Shown here piece after piece: positions 45,798-58,680 of a stretch of DNA of 64,000 nucleotides. The stretch is from Torreya grandis. Its lineage: Eukaryota; Streptophyta; Pinopsida; Cupressales; Taxaceae. Below the pieces are notes generated by a model, which saw only the letters and a program-made list of their open reading frames with translations, was not told the DNA's origin and made no database searches. The translations under genes and the position numbers were made by a program. The stretch spans positions 3,343,501-3,407,500 of the forward strand of contig JARHVA010000223.1 of assembly GCA_037957365.1 (NCBI GenBank), read 5' to 3'. Positions within the stretch are counted from its first letter, which is position 1. The number at the start of each line of letters is the position of its first letter.

Positions 45798-48700
45798 TAT
45801 TGTCACTATAACTTGCACTCCTTGAGGAGATGACAAGTCTTTCCTCATTCAATTGGCACAATGGAACCACCTTAGGGTTGTGGGTGACCCAACTTTGAGG
45901 TGGACCTCTAGATTTGAGGCTAGTTCCCCTTGATGTACCACTTTGATCAAAATACTACTAAATTTGGGGGAATGAAAAGGGATAAGGATAAATAAAAGTA
46001 AATAAACCCTATGGGAGGTGATATACCAAATATTTTATCTACTCACACCATCTAACATGCACTTGGAATTAAAAGAAGCTTATACTTACACTTCATCCAA
46101 TTACAATCTTCTCTTCCACATCAATGTTTCAAGCATGGGGTATTGAAGAGAGCCTAAGCTATGTGGACTTAAATAATAGTTATTCTAAGATAAAATATTT
46201 AATATACTACTTACTACACCTACAATCCACATTAGACACTTCTTGTTGACCTGCAAAATAAAGATTACAAAACACACAAGGCACTAGGAAGAGTAACATG
46301 TGAAGGTAAGTCAAAATACACCTGCACAAGACCAAAAACAATTGTGTACACTTATTGAAATATTTAATGAGGAAAAAAAACTTTATTTATTATATCAAGG
46401 TAAAAATTTGGTAGGGATTCACCATACCAAGGTGGAGAGATCCATATAATAGCCAAGAAGGCTAGAATTTATAGCAATTATGAGAGGGGAGAGAGAAAGG
46501 GAAGCTCAAGAGTCACTAAGACACTTGTTAAGAATTTAGGAGTTAAATTATCATGGAATCTAGGATGAAATAGGTCTTGAAAGGAAAGTAAGTACAAAAG
46601 GTCATCAAACTTATTTAACTCCTCCATATATGGCATAGATTCCCTTGTACTTGCATAAGAAACTACACTCATCATTTGCCTTCACAAAACTATATCATCA
46701 CTACATAGGGTCAATTATAATGATGAATATAAGTGTTATGGGTTAAAAATAATCCCTCACATGAATTTTATCAATTTTTAATCATCCATCTTTTTCTAGC
46801 CATGTACAATCATCCTTGACAGTTTCAAATGACTCATTTCCATGCACTTCTCAGACTTGGCACCCAAAACCTTTGAAATTATGCTATCTAATCCATGCAA
46901 AAGGAGGGATGACACTTTTCAAGAGTGTCCAAGTCATTAGGTTCATCAAAAAAGCCTTAAAAGGCTTCTTAAATGGAGATTAAACCTTTTTTATGAAGTG
47001 ATCACTATCTACCTAATAGACTGGGTGAAATGAGAGAGGTAGAAGATTGAATAAAGAGTTTAGATACTTCATAAAATGGCCATAGAAACTTATAACAAGT
47101 CTTAATCTACCTCCCAAAAGTAATTTCACCTTTTGAAACCTTCTCAAACCTGTAGAACACATAAAATGTCAAAAAATCCCTATTCTAACCCCAATCGTAT
47201 AGGTCCGTACAACAAATTAGCATTTGAGGGAGACTAAGAGAGTATTTTTTAAGTTTAAAAATTTTCATGGCCTTTCCACCCCATTTGGATACTTATCTAT
47301 AGTATCTTCTCCATCAAGTCCTTAAAGATGGTTTGGAAGGGTTTTGGGGTGGTTTTAGGTCTTAATGTTTGTTCATGAAGTTGGCACATTGAAACCCTAA
47401 ATAAATGCCACTGAATGCATCTTAGGGACCCTCCCTAACCTCCTCAAATACATTGAGCCACCATGCAAATTATCATAAAATATACAAGCATCTCAAGTTG
47501 GCTATATGAGCCCTTTTCCTACATTCTGTGAGGGTCTGGGTGTCTCAAGCCCAAAAATGGTTTTTTGGTGATCCTTTATACAAACTAAAAGTTTATTCAC
47601 CTCTATATATATCTCATAAACATTCCTCACTCATCATAATAGTTCCTTAAGAGATATAAATGATAATGACCACCCTTTAGAAACTAGTCCTAAACCTTAT
47701 CCAAAGGGCTTGCCTGTAAATCTTGGCCTAGAATGAGGTTAAATGGTTTTACTTGCATTCTAAGAGGTTAAACATATCTTAAATAGTCCCCTAAACATGA
47801 TTCAATCATTTTGGAGGCTTATCCAAGGTCAAAAGTGAATATGACCTCCTTACCTAGCTATATGCCTTACCCTTCCTTATCATGATGACAAACCCTATAA
47901 CATAGAATACCCTATTTGGTCTCAAGGATTATAGGCTAGTTTTACATATTTCACTAGGCATGTTTCAACTTTTATAATTATCTTGGGGGATCTCTGATGT
48001 TTCTCATTCACCATTTCATTCCTATTCCTCAGAACTAACTCTTTATGCAAGGTAAAATTACCCTATCTTCGAGATAGAATAAAGGAATTTTCACTTATTT
48101 TTAATTCAAAAAAAACCAATAAAAAGTGTCTTATAGGTCTCAAGTATAATATTTACTAATTTTTATCATTTGGTTGCATATTTTAACCCTCCAAAATCTT
48201 CAAAAGTCAAGACGGAGTTGCATAGGTAGATTGTGTGTGTAGGTAGGGTATAAAGACTATGTTTGTCACTTGGAAAGATGATTGTAAGTGATCATATTGG
48301 TTTAAGGTTCATAAATGGTATCTTAAAATCCTCCTATATATTTATAGAGTCATTTGGTGTTTGTTATAACCCTTGTAACTATCTTCATACCATACCTTTA
48401 CCTTTTAGATTACACCCTGCTAACTGAGACAACTTTACATCCTATATATAGGGTAATTTGGGCTTATGACACCCTAGTCATGACATTTGTGAACTTATTT
48501 TACACCCATTATAGGAAAATAACACCTAGTATCACCTTGGAATCAGCTACATACTCTTTATACCCCCAAATTAATCTTCCTGTCAAAGATTCTAAAACCC
48601 TGCCTTACTAATCTATAGGTTATCATACTTGTACGTGATTTAGCATTATAAAACCTTGTGTTAGGTGTATTTGGATTTTACATGATATCCCTAAGGATAT

Positions 48701-51700
48701 AAAATGTATTTATATACCTTTATCCATTTTTTAATGCCTTTAAAACCTCACTCAATCATCCAAATTAGTTCACTATCTATCCTAGTCAATGTTTAGCTAT
48801 AGGTGCCACTTCGTAGGCTTACGTATAGATATATGACTTTTTTGGAGTATGTTTGTTATATGTTGAGATCCCTTGAATTAAATTTTTATCAAAAAGTGTA
48901 CATTTTATCTTTACTTCACTTTTTAAGATCTCAAAACATAAAAATTATCAAGCCTAGTTCACTATATGGGGCAGAGACAACATTCCTGAGACTGAGCATA
49001 TAGGGTGTCTTTTAGCTTTGACCAAGCTTTGTTATGATGACTAAAGGACTTCAATGAAACTTTAAATCCATTTTGAATCATATTAAGTCTCCTTTCAAAA
49101 CCAATATGATATCTTCACACCCTGCTGACTAAGACAACTTTATACCCTATATGTAGGGTAATGTGGGCTTATGAGACCCTAGTCATGACATTTGTGAACT
49201 TATTTTACACCCATTATAGGAAAATAACACCTAGTATCACCTTGGAATAATCTACATACTCTTTATACCCCCAAATTAATCTTCCTATCAAAGATTCTAA
49301 AACCCTACCTTACTGATCTATAGGTTATCCTACTTGTAGGTGATTTAGCATTATAAAACCTTGCGTTAGGTGTATTTGGGTTTTCCATGATCTCCCTAAG
49401 GTTACCAAATTTATTTATATAAATTTATCAATTTTTTAATGCCTCTAAAACCTCACTCAATCATCCAAATTAGTTCACTATATATCCTAGTCAATGTTTG
49501 GCTATAGGTGCCACTTCTCAGGCTTATGTACAGAGATATGACTTGTTTGGAGTATGTTTGGTATATGTTGAGATCCCTTGAATTAAATTTTTATCACAAA
49601 GTGTACATTTTATCTTGACTTCACTTTTTAGGATCTCAAAACATAAAAATCATCAAGCCTAGTTCACTATATGGGTCTGAGACAACATTCCTTAGACTGA
49701 GCCTATAGGGTGTCTTTTAGCTTTGAGCAAGCTTTGTTATGATGACTAAAGGCCTTCAATGAAACTTTAAATCCATTTTGAATCATATTAAATCTCCTTT
49801 CAAAAACAATATGATATCTTCACACCCTGCTGATTGAGACAACTTTATACCCTATATATAGGGTAATGTGGGCTTATGAGACCCTAGTCATGACACTTGT
49901 GAACTTATTTTACACCCATTATAGGAAAATAACACCTAGTATCACCTTAATAGATTACACCCTGCTGACTAAGACAACTTTATACCCTATATATAGGGTA
50001 ATGTGGGATTATGAGACCCTAGTCATGACATTTGTGAACTTATTTTACACCCATTATAGGAAAAGAACACCTAGTATCACCTTGGAATCAGCTACATACT
50101 CTTTATACCCCCAAATTAATCTTCTTGTCAAATATTCTAAAACCCTACCTTACTTATCTATAGGTTATCCTACTTGTAGGTAATTTAGCATTATAAAAGA
50201 TTGTGTTAGGTGTATTTGGATTTTCCATGATCTCCCTAAGGTTACCAAATGTATTTATATACCTTTATCCATTTTTTAATGCCTCTAAAACCTCACTCAA
50301 TCATCCAAATTAGTTCACTATGTATCCTAGTCAATGCTTGGCTATAGGTGCCACTTCCCAGGCTTACGTACAGAGATATAACTTATTTGGAGCATGTTTG
50401 GTATATGTTGAGATCCCTTGAATTAATTTTTTATAAAAAAGTGTATATTTTATCTTGAATTCACTTTTTAGGATCTCAAAACATAAAAATCATCAATCCT
50501 AGCTCACTATATGGGTCTGAGACAACATTCCTTAGACTAAGCCTATAGGGTGTCTTTTAGCTTTGACCAAGCTTGGTTATGATGAATAAAGGCCTTCAAT
50601 GAAACTTTAAATCCATTTTGAATCATATTAAATCTCCTTTAAAAACTAATATGATATCTTCACACCTTTCAGTCACTTCATGATTGGGATAGGAACCAAT
50701 CTACTATAGGTGATTGTATTCTACCTTTGTACAGACTAAGGGTGAGCTTAGGGAATAAAAATAGTGTTTCATCCTCCTTATAGGGTCATTAAAAGATGAA
50801 AAATAATTGGGATAATTGTGAAACATTTCCATGCATTGGCAATATCTCCTTTTTAACCTAAGTGAAGAAGAAGATACTTTTATGTTTAGACATGTAGACA
50901 ACACTGAATGGATTCAGTGCTTTCTTTGGTAACTTTGAGGATCCAAATGACCACCTTCCTCTAAACATCTTGACCTCAAACTTGGTGGAGGTATTATTCA
51001 TGATATAGGATACTAAATGGATGTACCAAGGTCCCTCCACACTAAGTCTTTCATCTTTATTTGAATCTCATAAAAGCTCTAGTGTACTATTCTACCATTT
51101 TGAGAAAAAAGGTCTCAAACTTAGAAATGTTTACTGGGATGCTTAACCAATACCTAGTGGCCACCAAAGGATTTAAAACAAGTTTATCAGATAACATGTA
51201 ACCTTAAAAACTTAAAACATGACAATTAACTCCATACAAAACTCCTAGAAGCTCTTGTCTGAGACAATTATAAGTACTCATAGGCATGGGCAGGTTGGAA
51301 GAATTGAAGCTACATGTGTATTAAAAAAATATTTTAAATCAATCCAAACTCTATATGACCCTTAAAAATGTGTTTTAAACACCAAAAACACCCTAAAATA
51401 GGATTCATAACCTCTTCTTTAATACAAAATCCTTTATAAAGAGAAAAACTAGTTTTGTAAGTATAACAAGCCTAGAAGAGGCTTCTTGACTATTTGAGAG
51501 ATCCAAATCCAAAATAAGAATGTATAAACTATGTAAATATCATATAAAACAAGGATAAACCCTTGAAAATAACTAACTTGTCAAAACCAAGTAGAAGAAT
51601 AAAAAATTAGCTCAAAATATAGACCCTTCATGAATAGAAGTATATAGAACATTGCCTGGGGTCTAAGTGATGGTTGATAAAGGAAAATACATTAATATGA

Positions 51701-52433
51701 GAACTCTTTCCATGAAAATTAATCTAACTTATAATAATTTCAACCCCCAAAATAATTCCTCTCATCTCCAACTGTATGAACCCACACCAAGCATTTAAAA
51801 TTGATCTTTCTTGGGTTGCAAGGAAAAGAAAGAATAAATAGAAGCAAAGAATGAACTTTTAGATGAAATATCTACACATAAAGTGTGAAAAATAGTTTAA
51901 GGAGGTGAAGAGAAACTTTTCCCATGTTTTTATTTGAAAGTGGACTTCCCAAGTCCATACAAGTGTTAATAAGGGCTTATTTTCAAGGAGAAATTACCCT
52001 TTTATGCATAAAAATACTTCTTAGACTGAAAATAACTACATGATAAAATATCCTGACCTCTTCCATATTTAAACTCACCTTTTTGGCAAATAATCTTCCT
52101 TGAAATTCTGTACAAGTCATTTAATGGGCTAGAAATATGCCAAAATGACACTTTTTGCACATAAGACATGGTAAAATGAAATTAATGACTTATGAACATA
52201 TTAAAACATATAAAATAACATAATAGGATAAATTAAACATAATTTTTAACTTTTACCATGTTTGACTAGAGTTGACTTTGGTTAACTAGACAAGCACAAG
52301 GAAGGTAGGCTTAAACAAAAGCTAGAGTAAGGATAAGTGAGATATATAGAATAACATGAGACCCCATAAAACATATGGAAACCTTATAAAAAGTTTAGAA
52401 ATTTATGGGTTGACCCAATTTGACTAAAATTCA
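45798..52433 (-). repeat. LTR, right (6636 bp)
   Basis: On the minus strand it starts TGAATTTTAGTC at 52433 and ends TGACAATA at 45798. It is 2.3 kb longer than the left LTR, explained by 1545 bp of tandem duplication (48412-50661) plus about 758 bp (near 51590-52350) that the left copy lacks. Frames within it are not genes. Confidence 0.65.
48412..50661. repeat. 705-bp tandem repeat inside the LTR, three full units and a partial one
   Basis: Units are 48412-49116, 49117-49821, 49822-49956 (135 bp only) and 49957-50661. Each full unit is 705 bp and begins ACACCCTGCTRA. The left LTR has a single counterpart, 36143-36848. ACACC occurs at both edges of the single unit, so short homology could have seeded the duplication. 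The partial unit ends with TAATAGATT, like the sequence before the first unit, which suggests a second rearrangement. Confidence 0.85.
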
Positions 52434-53657
52434 AATTTTTTCAATAATTATCTAAAATCCCTTAATTTTAATATAAGTGTGATGATACTATAAATGGGTG
52501 GTATCACTTTACCAAATGCCTATGAGGTTACCATAAGAGTAGAGAAAAACTTGATATAAGATGGTAAACTTTATCCAATACCTCCAATGCCTATATTCCC
52601 ATAATTGAATCCTATGCCATTCCCTCAAGTCCCTTAACTCCCATTTCTAGCCAATATTCCATCCCTTAAAGATCAAATTACAACTCCTTATCAAGCTAGT
52701 GAGATTGGGGAATTGAAAATTTTGATACAATTTTTTGGGAATGAAATTTTTCAACTCAAGAGACAATATTACCAGGGTAGGCCTTATCAACAACAAAACT
52801 AGAATACCTATTAACCCTTTAGTAATCAAAGGCCTCCTTATCAAGGGTTCAAATAAAATAGACCACCTTACTAGTCACAAGGGGCCATAACTCAAGTTAA
52901 ACCATATGTAACCCTTGATATTAATTTACCTTCCAATTCAAGATCTATTATTCCCACACCTCTTCAAAACAACTTAATGCAAGATCCATGTTGACAACCA
53001 CTTAATCCTAATGATGCTCAAAACCAAGCCTTAGTGACATAAAATATTACTATTCCACAAATGACACTAGAAGAGTTTTATCTTTAAGGAGTTTAATATC
53101 AAGAGGGAGGCTTGGAATGACAAGAAGAAACTCAACATTCTCAAGGGTATCCTGATGACATTAATATAAAATGGTAGATGGATGATCATGCTGCATTCAA
53201 TAAAGTTGAGACTAGTAACATAAGTGGCCAAGTTATAACTCTGATTAGAGATAAGAAAAGAACCATTGATGAGGTTAAAGATGTGAGAAATGATCCAATT
53301 ACTCCTATTACTATTCCCCAATAGAATATCAAGGATTAACTAGTTCCCCCTATAGGACAAAAAAATTAGAATATAGAGGTTGGGAAAGTTCCTCAAGTAC
53401 CTCTGGTCTGTGAATAACTTGTGGTTTAAAAGGTGCAGACAAAGGTTAGTAGAGATCAATTTAGTATAATAGATCAAATGAAGAAATATAATTTTAGTAT
53501 TATCATGTTGGATTCCCTTTATATTCCAAGAGAAAAGGATATGCTCATTCAAGAGCTTTCATTACTCAAATTACCTCTAGAGCCAGTTGAGAAATAAGGT
53601 GTTATCATAACAAATTTAGACCAACCAACTAAATAACTAGTATAATAGGTACATGAG
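52434..53657 (+). pseudogene. Gag C-terminal region of a gypsy element, broken
   Basis: Plus-strand pieces are rich in Pro, Gln and Asn (for example YYQGRPYQQQN, then QRPPYQGF), as often seen between the Gag core and protease of plant gypsy elements. Later pieces read VETSNISGQVITLIRDKKRT and IIMLDSLYIPREKDMLIQE, which lead into the protease at 53658. Stops are frequent. The N-terminal Gag and 5' LTR are missing: the array element ends at 52433 and appears to have interrupted it. No zinc knuckle was found. Confidence 0.5.
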
Positions 53658-54080
53658 GTGACAAAGGTGGATATATCTGAGGTAAAATCAATTAAAACTC
53701 CCCCTTTCTATTTATCTTTAATATTTGGTGACACTTTAGTCCATAATTGTATGGTAGATAGTGGAGCCAATAGTATTATTATGCTTAAGCAGATTGCAGA
53801 CACGCTCAAACTTGTCTATGAGACAAACACTAAAGAGGTGTTGAAACTAGATGAACCACCAATAAAGATATTAATCATCCTCAAGGATATAAATTTGACA
53901 CTACATGCTTGTCCCATAGTTACCATTCAACAATATGTCGTTGTAGTTGACTTGCCTCCCTACTTTACCATGTGTCTATCAAGAGACTTCACCCCAAAGA
54001 TTAGAGGATACTTTTTAGCTGATTGGTCATATTTTATGTTTAGAAATAGATATTTCACTAAGGTTAAGATACATTTTTAA
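53658..54080 (+). pseudogene. Retropepsin of the duplicated gypsy element
   Basis: A 140-codon open stretch begins VDISEVKSIKTPPFYLSLIFGD, followed by LVHNCMVDSGANSIIM with an intact D-S-G-A active site (about 53757-53768), then KQIADTLKLVYE. A second half follows with LHACPIVTIQQYVVVVDLPPY. This is the gypsy protease fold, which cleaves the element's polyprotein. The frame then breaks at 54080. It is the only copy in the window, because the later tandem duplication starts just after it (54126). Confidence 0.7.
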
Positions 54081-54324
54081 CCTATTTCATGCTTCCATTT
54101 GGAGCCATATACACCAAGTGTTGTAAACACTAATTATCTCATATCAGATGAGATGTTATAAAATAGTGAAGTGGAAGATAAGTCACCTTTGGATGGAGTT
54201 ATAGATATATTCCTTGATGAGTGGGCCTTTTATTTACATGAACATGATCTTTATAAGATTATTTAATAAGAAATACTTGGTGTCTACTACCTTCATGAGA
54301 ATGATACACCAATTCTAGCCTTAA

Positions 54325-54765
54325 TAAAGGATGATGAACCTAATGATGGCTTATATAAGGTATACTTTAATGGAGTAATGAAAAATCATGGTACTAGGGC
54401 TGTAATGATGTTGATTTATCCATCCAAACAAAGTTATTTATATTCCCTAAAGTTTTATTTTGAGTATTCAAACAATGTTGCAAAATATGAGACACTAGTT
54501 CATGGATTGTAGTGGGATATAAATATGAAAGTTTACATCTTACGAGTCTTTGGTGATAGTGAGATTGAAGTTCACCAAGTAAAAGGTCTCAATGTATGCA
54601 AAAATCCACTACTTAAATCTTATAAGTATAGGGTATGGGACTTACTTAAATATTTTTAAGCTTTCAATATTCAAGCAATACCAAAAAATGAGAACAAACA
54701 TGTGGATAGATTGGACACCATTGGGGCACAATTTAGTGTCCCTATTGATATAAAAAGTTAAAATA
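54325..54765 (+). pseudogene. Additional (archaeal-type) RNase H domain, first copy, upstream of RT
   Basis: Pieces read YKVYFNGVMKNHG, then NNVAKYETLVHGL, then RVFGDSEIEVHQVKG, then KNENKHVDRLD. This is the RVT_3-type RNase H, whose catalytic residues are D, E, D, D; here the first is Asn (YFNG) while E, D and D are kept. Elements of the Tat/Ogre lineage carry such an extra RNase H, usually after the RT-linked RNase H. Here it lies between protease and RT. Stops break it at several points. Confidence 0.65.
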
Positions 54766-55204
54766 TTTAGTCTCACATCAAGGTGCTTTTAATACCTTTT
54801 ATTCTAGACAATAATGTGAATTGGCAAGTGTTTGAGGATGATAATCATATTGTCATATTCTTATAAAAAGAGGTTGAGTTTTCCTCAAGAAATCAAGAGA
54901 AGTTCATGAAACAGTATGGTGATCAAATTATGCAACTGAAGATGAATAGGTTTCCCAATGGATTGGTCAACCTTGAGAATATATTCAATAGGGATGATGA
55001 GTTGAGAAAGTAAAATGCATCTCTATCAACAAAAGAGGAATACTATACCAATGTGGATATTATAGTTGGTAAGAACTTGAAGTTGGGTAAGGTATGCACC
55101 CCTATAGAAAAGGAAGCTTTAATTAAATTATGTTCAAGCTTTGTTGATGTGTTTTTATGGTAATACAATGACCTCAAAGGATTTGATCCAAGTCTATTAA
55201 TCCA

Positions 55205-55700
55205 AAGATTGAGCCTTTGATGAAAGATGAACTTCATAATCTCATTGAGTCAGATATAATATTTCCAATCAAGCACTCAACTTGGGTGGCAAACCTTGTC
55301 CTAGTATGGAATAAGAATGGTGAGATAAGATTTTGTTGACTTCTAAGACTTGAAAAAGGCTTCTATTAAAGACTACTATCCATTACCATCTATGGAAAAA
55401 AATTTATAGTTGGTTATAGGTTTAGAAACGTTTTCCTTATTGGATGGATATAGTGGCTACAATCATATTTTGGTCAAGGAAGAAGACCAATTCAAGATAT
55501 CCTTGACTACCAAGTGGGGGACATTTACATATATAATATGTCCTTTAGTCTATCCAATGCTAGATAAAAAATTTAGAGAGCCATGGATTTGGCATTTCAA
55601 GGCATCTTTAACAAGTTTATACTTGTTTATTTAGATGACATAATAGTTTTCTCAAAGAGTGTAGATGAGAACATGGTTAATATCTCAAGAGTTTGAAAAT
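55205..55700 (+). pseudogene. Reverse transcriptase, first copy
   Basis: Pieces follow gypsy RT: MKDELHNLIES, KHSTWVANLV, then DLKKASIKDYYPLPSMEKNL, then FSLLDGYSGYNHILVKEED, then KISLTTKWGTFTYIICPL. The catalytic YLDD motif is intact at 55628-55639, but in a different frame from the piece before it. The start is damaged by a 60-bp deletion and a shift within the (L)CVDF box. Dead, yet clearly recognisable. Confidence 0.75.
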
Positions 55701-55959
55701 TTCAGGTAGTTTAGGATATCTTTGAATCCCAAAAAATGTGTCTTCTTAGTTCATAAAGGTAAGCTTCTTGGACATGTGATTTCTAAACATGGTATGCGTA
55801 TAGATCCTAATAAGATAGAGTTAATTCTTGAACATTTATTGTCAAAGTACAAGAAGTCTTTGTAAATATTCTTAGGTAAAATCAATTTCATAAGGAGATA
55901 TATTTCAAGCTATTCCACTTTAGCTAAGCCACTCATATCTATGCTAAAGAAAAATCAAG

Positions 55960-56425
55960 ATTTTAGATGGTTCAAGGAAGGAGTCAAGAGTTTTAAATAG
56001 ATCAAGAAAGCTATAGCTAGTGCTCCTACACTCATTAACCCAAATTTCACAAAATATTTTATCTTGTATACTTATGCTAACATGGACAAAATTTTAGGCA
56101 TCCTTATGTAGCAAAATAAAGAGGCTTTAGAGTAGCTAATAGCCTTATTCAATCAAGTCTTAGAAGAATATGAAACATGGTACTCTTTTTTTGAAAAGCA
56201 TGTATTTTTAGTTATAAAGTCTCTCAATAAGTTTAGATACTTGTTGTCTAATAATAAGATACATCTGATAGTTACCCATCCAAGTATTAAAGAATTTATC
56301 TTGAACAAGGATATAAATGAGAGAAGTGTTGGTTGGATCACTAAAGTAATGGAGCTTGATGTGGATATCAAGGTCACAAATATGGTGAGAGGAAAGGGAC
56401 TTTGTAAACATATAGCCAAGACTTG
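55960..56425 (+). pseudogene. RT-linked RNase H, first copy
   Basis: It reads FRWFKEGVKSF, then APTLINPNF, ILYTYANMDKILGILM, then WYSFFEKHVFLVIKSLNKFRY, then LLSNNKIHLIVTHPSIKEF. This is the usual gypsy connection and RNase H: F.W...C, AP.L..PD, F.+.TDAS, +YS..EKE..A++.+..K.R+YL, and the HT.. strand. The catalytic Asp of the TDAS box is replaced (YTYAN). One or more stops are present. Confidence 0.65.
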
Positions 56426-56519
56426 AATGGTGATAATGGGGTGGTTATGGTGTCAAATGATGAGGAAGTTTCAATTGATTACACCTTACCTTCCATCTAG
56501 TTACAAGACATGGTAAGAT

Positions 56520-57732
56520 ACCTCCAGGATGGTATTTATCCTTCTCATCTAAACCCTTTAAAAAGAGGATATTTTAGATTACAGTCAATTCCTTTTCTTC
56601 TTGTTCATGGTGCCTTGTTCAAAAAAGATATCAATGGCATGTTTTTAAGGTGTATAGAGCCATGCCAAACATACATATTACTTGATTAGTTTCATGATGA
56701 ACATGGTGGGGGGAACTATTCTAAAAAGACCATATCCATTAGAATTATGAGGGATCCTAGCTTATTCAGTGATTATCATGCATGGGTTAGGAAATTAAAA
56801 AAATGTGCTATGTTTATAGGAAAAGTGAAGCTTGTAGCCTTATCTCTCCAACTAATTATAGTAGACTAGCCATTTTTCCATTGGGGATTATAATTTATTT
56901 GTCTCATTAACACCCCTTCAAGATCAGGACACAAGTAGATCCTAACTACATAGATTACTTCACTAGGTAGATAGAGGTGATAGCATTGAAAGAATCAAAT
57001 GAGTCCAATGTTCTAGATCTCTATGAGGGTTTGCTTACTAGATTTGGAGTTCCTTAAAATATTATTTATAATAATGTTATGGCCTTTGTGGGATCTAGGA
57101 TTAGATAATGGATAGTTCAACATGGTGTCTTTCTCAGCACCTCATCTAAATATTATCCCCAAGGTAATGGCCTCACTGAATCCACCAATAATAACTTGTT
57201 GAAGATCATAAAAAGGATTATTGAAGATGATCAATGGTCCTGGTATCTCAAGATGAATTCAACTCTATGATTTGATAGGATCACCTACAAAATATCAATA
57301 TCCAACTCTCTATATAAGTTATTATATGTTAAGGAGCAATAATGCCTATTTCTCTTAAGTTTCCTACTTTAGAGCTAAAGCATCAACTTGAATTATTGGA
57401 GAATGAGCCAATAGAGATCATATATGTTAAGCTTATGAAGCTGGAAGAAGTTTGAAATCAATCCATGTTGGCCATATAATCTCATCAAGCACAGGTGAAG
57501 AGATCATTTGACAAGAAAGCCTCTTCAAGTAATTTCAAAGAAGGAGATTTGGTCCTCAAGTGGGATGAGGATAAAGCTAAACTAATAAGGCACATAAATT
57601 TTGACTCTCTTTGAAATGGTTCATACATAGTCTCCAATTGCAAATCCCACAATTCCTTCTAACTTGCAAAAATAGATGGCATGGAGCTTCCTAGCCCATT
57701 TAATGGGATACATATGAAACATTTCTATTAAT
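56520..57732 (+). pseudogene. Integrase, first copy
   Basis: The zinc-binding domain is seen as LVHGALFKKDINGMFLRC, then FHDEHGGGNYSKKT. The core is seen as TRFGVP, then GVFLSTSSNYYPQ-like pieces and GN-x-LTES, followed by NNLLKIIKR. The C-terminal part ends PFNGIHMKHFY near 57730. Frameshifts separate the pieces and the DDE residues are not all kept. Integrase would insert the cDNA copy; this one cannot. Confidence 0.7.
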
Positions 57733-58139
57733 AAAACTAAGTTACTTGTACATAATTAGTGAACACTAATTATCCCATATCAGATGAGGTGTTATAAAAT
57801 AGTGAAGTGGAAGATAAGTCACCTTTGGATGGAGTTATATATTCCTTGATGAGTGGGCCTTTTATTTACAAGTGTATGATCTTTATAAGATTATTTCATA
57901 AGAAAGACTTGGTTTTTACTGCCTTCATGAGAATGATACACCAATTCTATTGTTCCCAAAATACCAACCATTTTGGTCCTACAGACCAAAACTCTGTCTT
58001 TTATTTCTCAAAAATATTTTGAGTAGCCCAGTTCTTTAATTATTTAAGCATTTTTAGCTAAGGAACTCGTAGGTTCAACAAGCAAGCTTTCTCCAAAGGA
58101 AGTTCATAACACTTGAGGATTTTTCTTAGTGTTTTAAGG

Positions 58140-58680
58140 CTAGTTCAACACTGAGGTTCAATCAAAAGACTTAACGTGTGGGCTTCAAACAAATAGAATG
58201 AACCACTTTGAACCATTGAACAATTAAACCCCACCTCTACAAGGTTCAAAGGTTTAATGGGTTTAAAGGTTCAAAGACTTTAGTGGACTTAAAGAAAAGA
58301 AGGCTTCGAAGAGTGAAGGTTGAACTGTTAAACTGTTAAACCTTGAACCAAAATGGTTCAATGAGTTTAAAGGTTTAATGAGTTCAATAAGTTCAAAATA
58401 CTTAGAGAATAAAAGAAATCAAAGAAAGAGAATGAACTGTTGAACCATTGAACTTTGAACCAAAATGGTTCAAAGGTTCAAAGGGTTCAAAGAAGTTCAA
58501 AGTGTAGAAAGGAAGCTTTGAGTGAATGGAAGAAGCAAAAGAAGTTCAAAAAGGATTTCAACCAAAGGGTTCAAAGAATGATTGAACCAAAGAGCTAAGT
58601 GAATAGACAAGCTGATTGAACCACTCAAACTGTTGAAACATTGAACTGAAGCACTTCAAGGTTCATAATGGTTCAAGTGA
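58140..58680. repeat. GTTCAA-rich zone
   Basis: Dozens of copies of GTTCAA, TTGAAC, GTTTAA and GAACCA-type hexamers on both strands fill this 540-bp zone, often as AAGGTTCAAAGG or TTGAACCATTGAAC. Period is irregular. It lies within the solo-LTR-like insertion, upstream of the TATA box. Confidence 0.7.

Larger units (their letters stand above)
33236..52433 (-). mobile_element. LTR-internal-LTR-truncated internal array of a non-autonomous element
   Basis: Long direct repeats, 33236-37906 and 45461-52433, both contain, read on the minus strand, an LTR, then a PBS-like motif, then the start of the same open frame. The right copy runs on into the full interior (45797 to 37907). The left copy stops at 33236 after 49 codons. 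The structure is therefore two elements sharing one LTR, as expected from unequal recombination, with the second cut short. The interior holds one broken, acidic, Pro-rich frame, no gag or pol motif, and a 5.4-kb younger insertion. Confidence 0.65.
54126..57760 (+). repeat. First copy of a tandemly duplicated pol segment (3635 bp)
   Basis: It starts AACACTAATTAT and ends CATAATTAGT. The second copy starts directly behind it (57762) with the same AACACTAATTAT and ends at 63512 with CATAATTAGT. No LTR lies between the copies, so this is an internal duplication and not two adjacent elements. It lacks about 60 bp present in the second copy (near 60880-60940), removed between two CTAT repeats at about 55195. 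Confidence 0.8.

Noticed and set aside
48354..50183. Repeated frames with TLVMTFVNLFYTHYRK
   Set aside because: They recur only because the 705-bp unit is duplicated; no codon-level conservation beyond DNA identity and no known domain.
58140..58680. CRISPR-like or satellite array from repeated GTTCAA words
   Set aside because: Spacing is irregular and there is no constant repeat with unique spacers; the setting is a plant LTR-like insertion.
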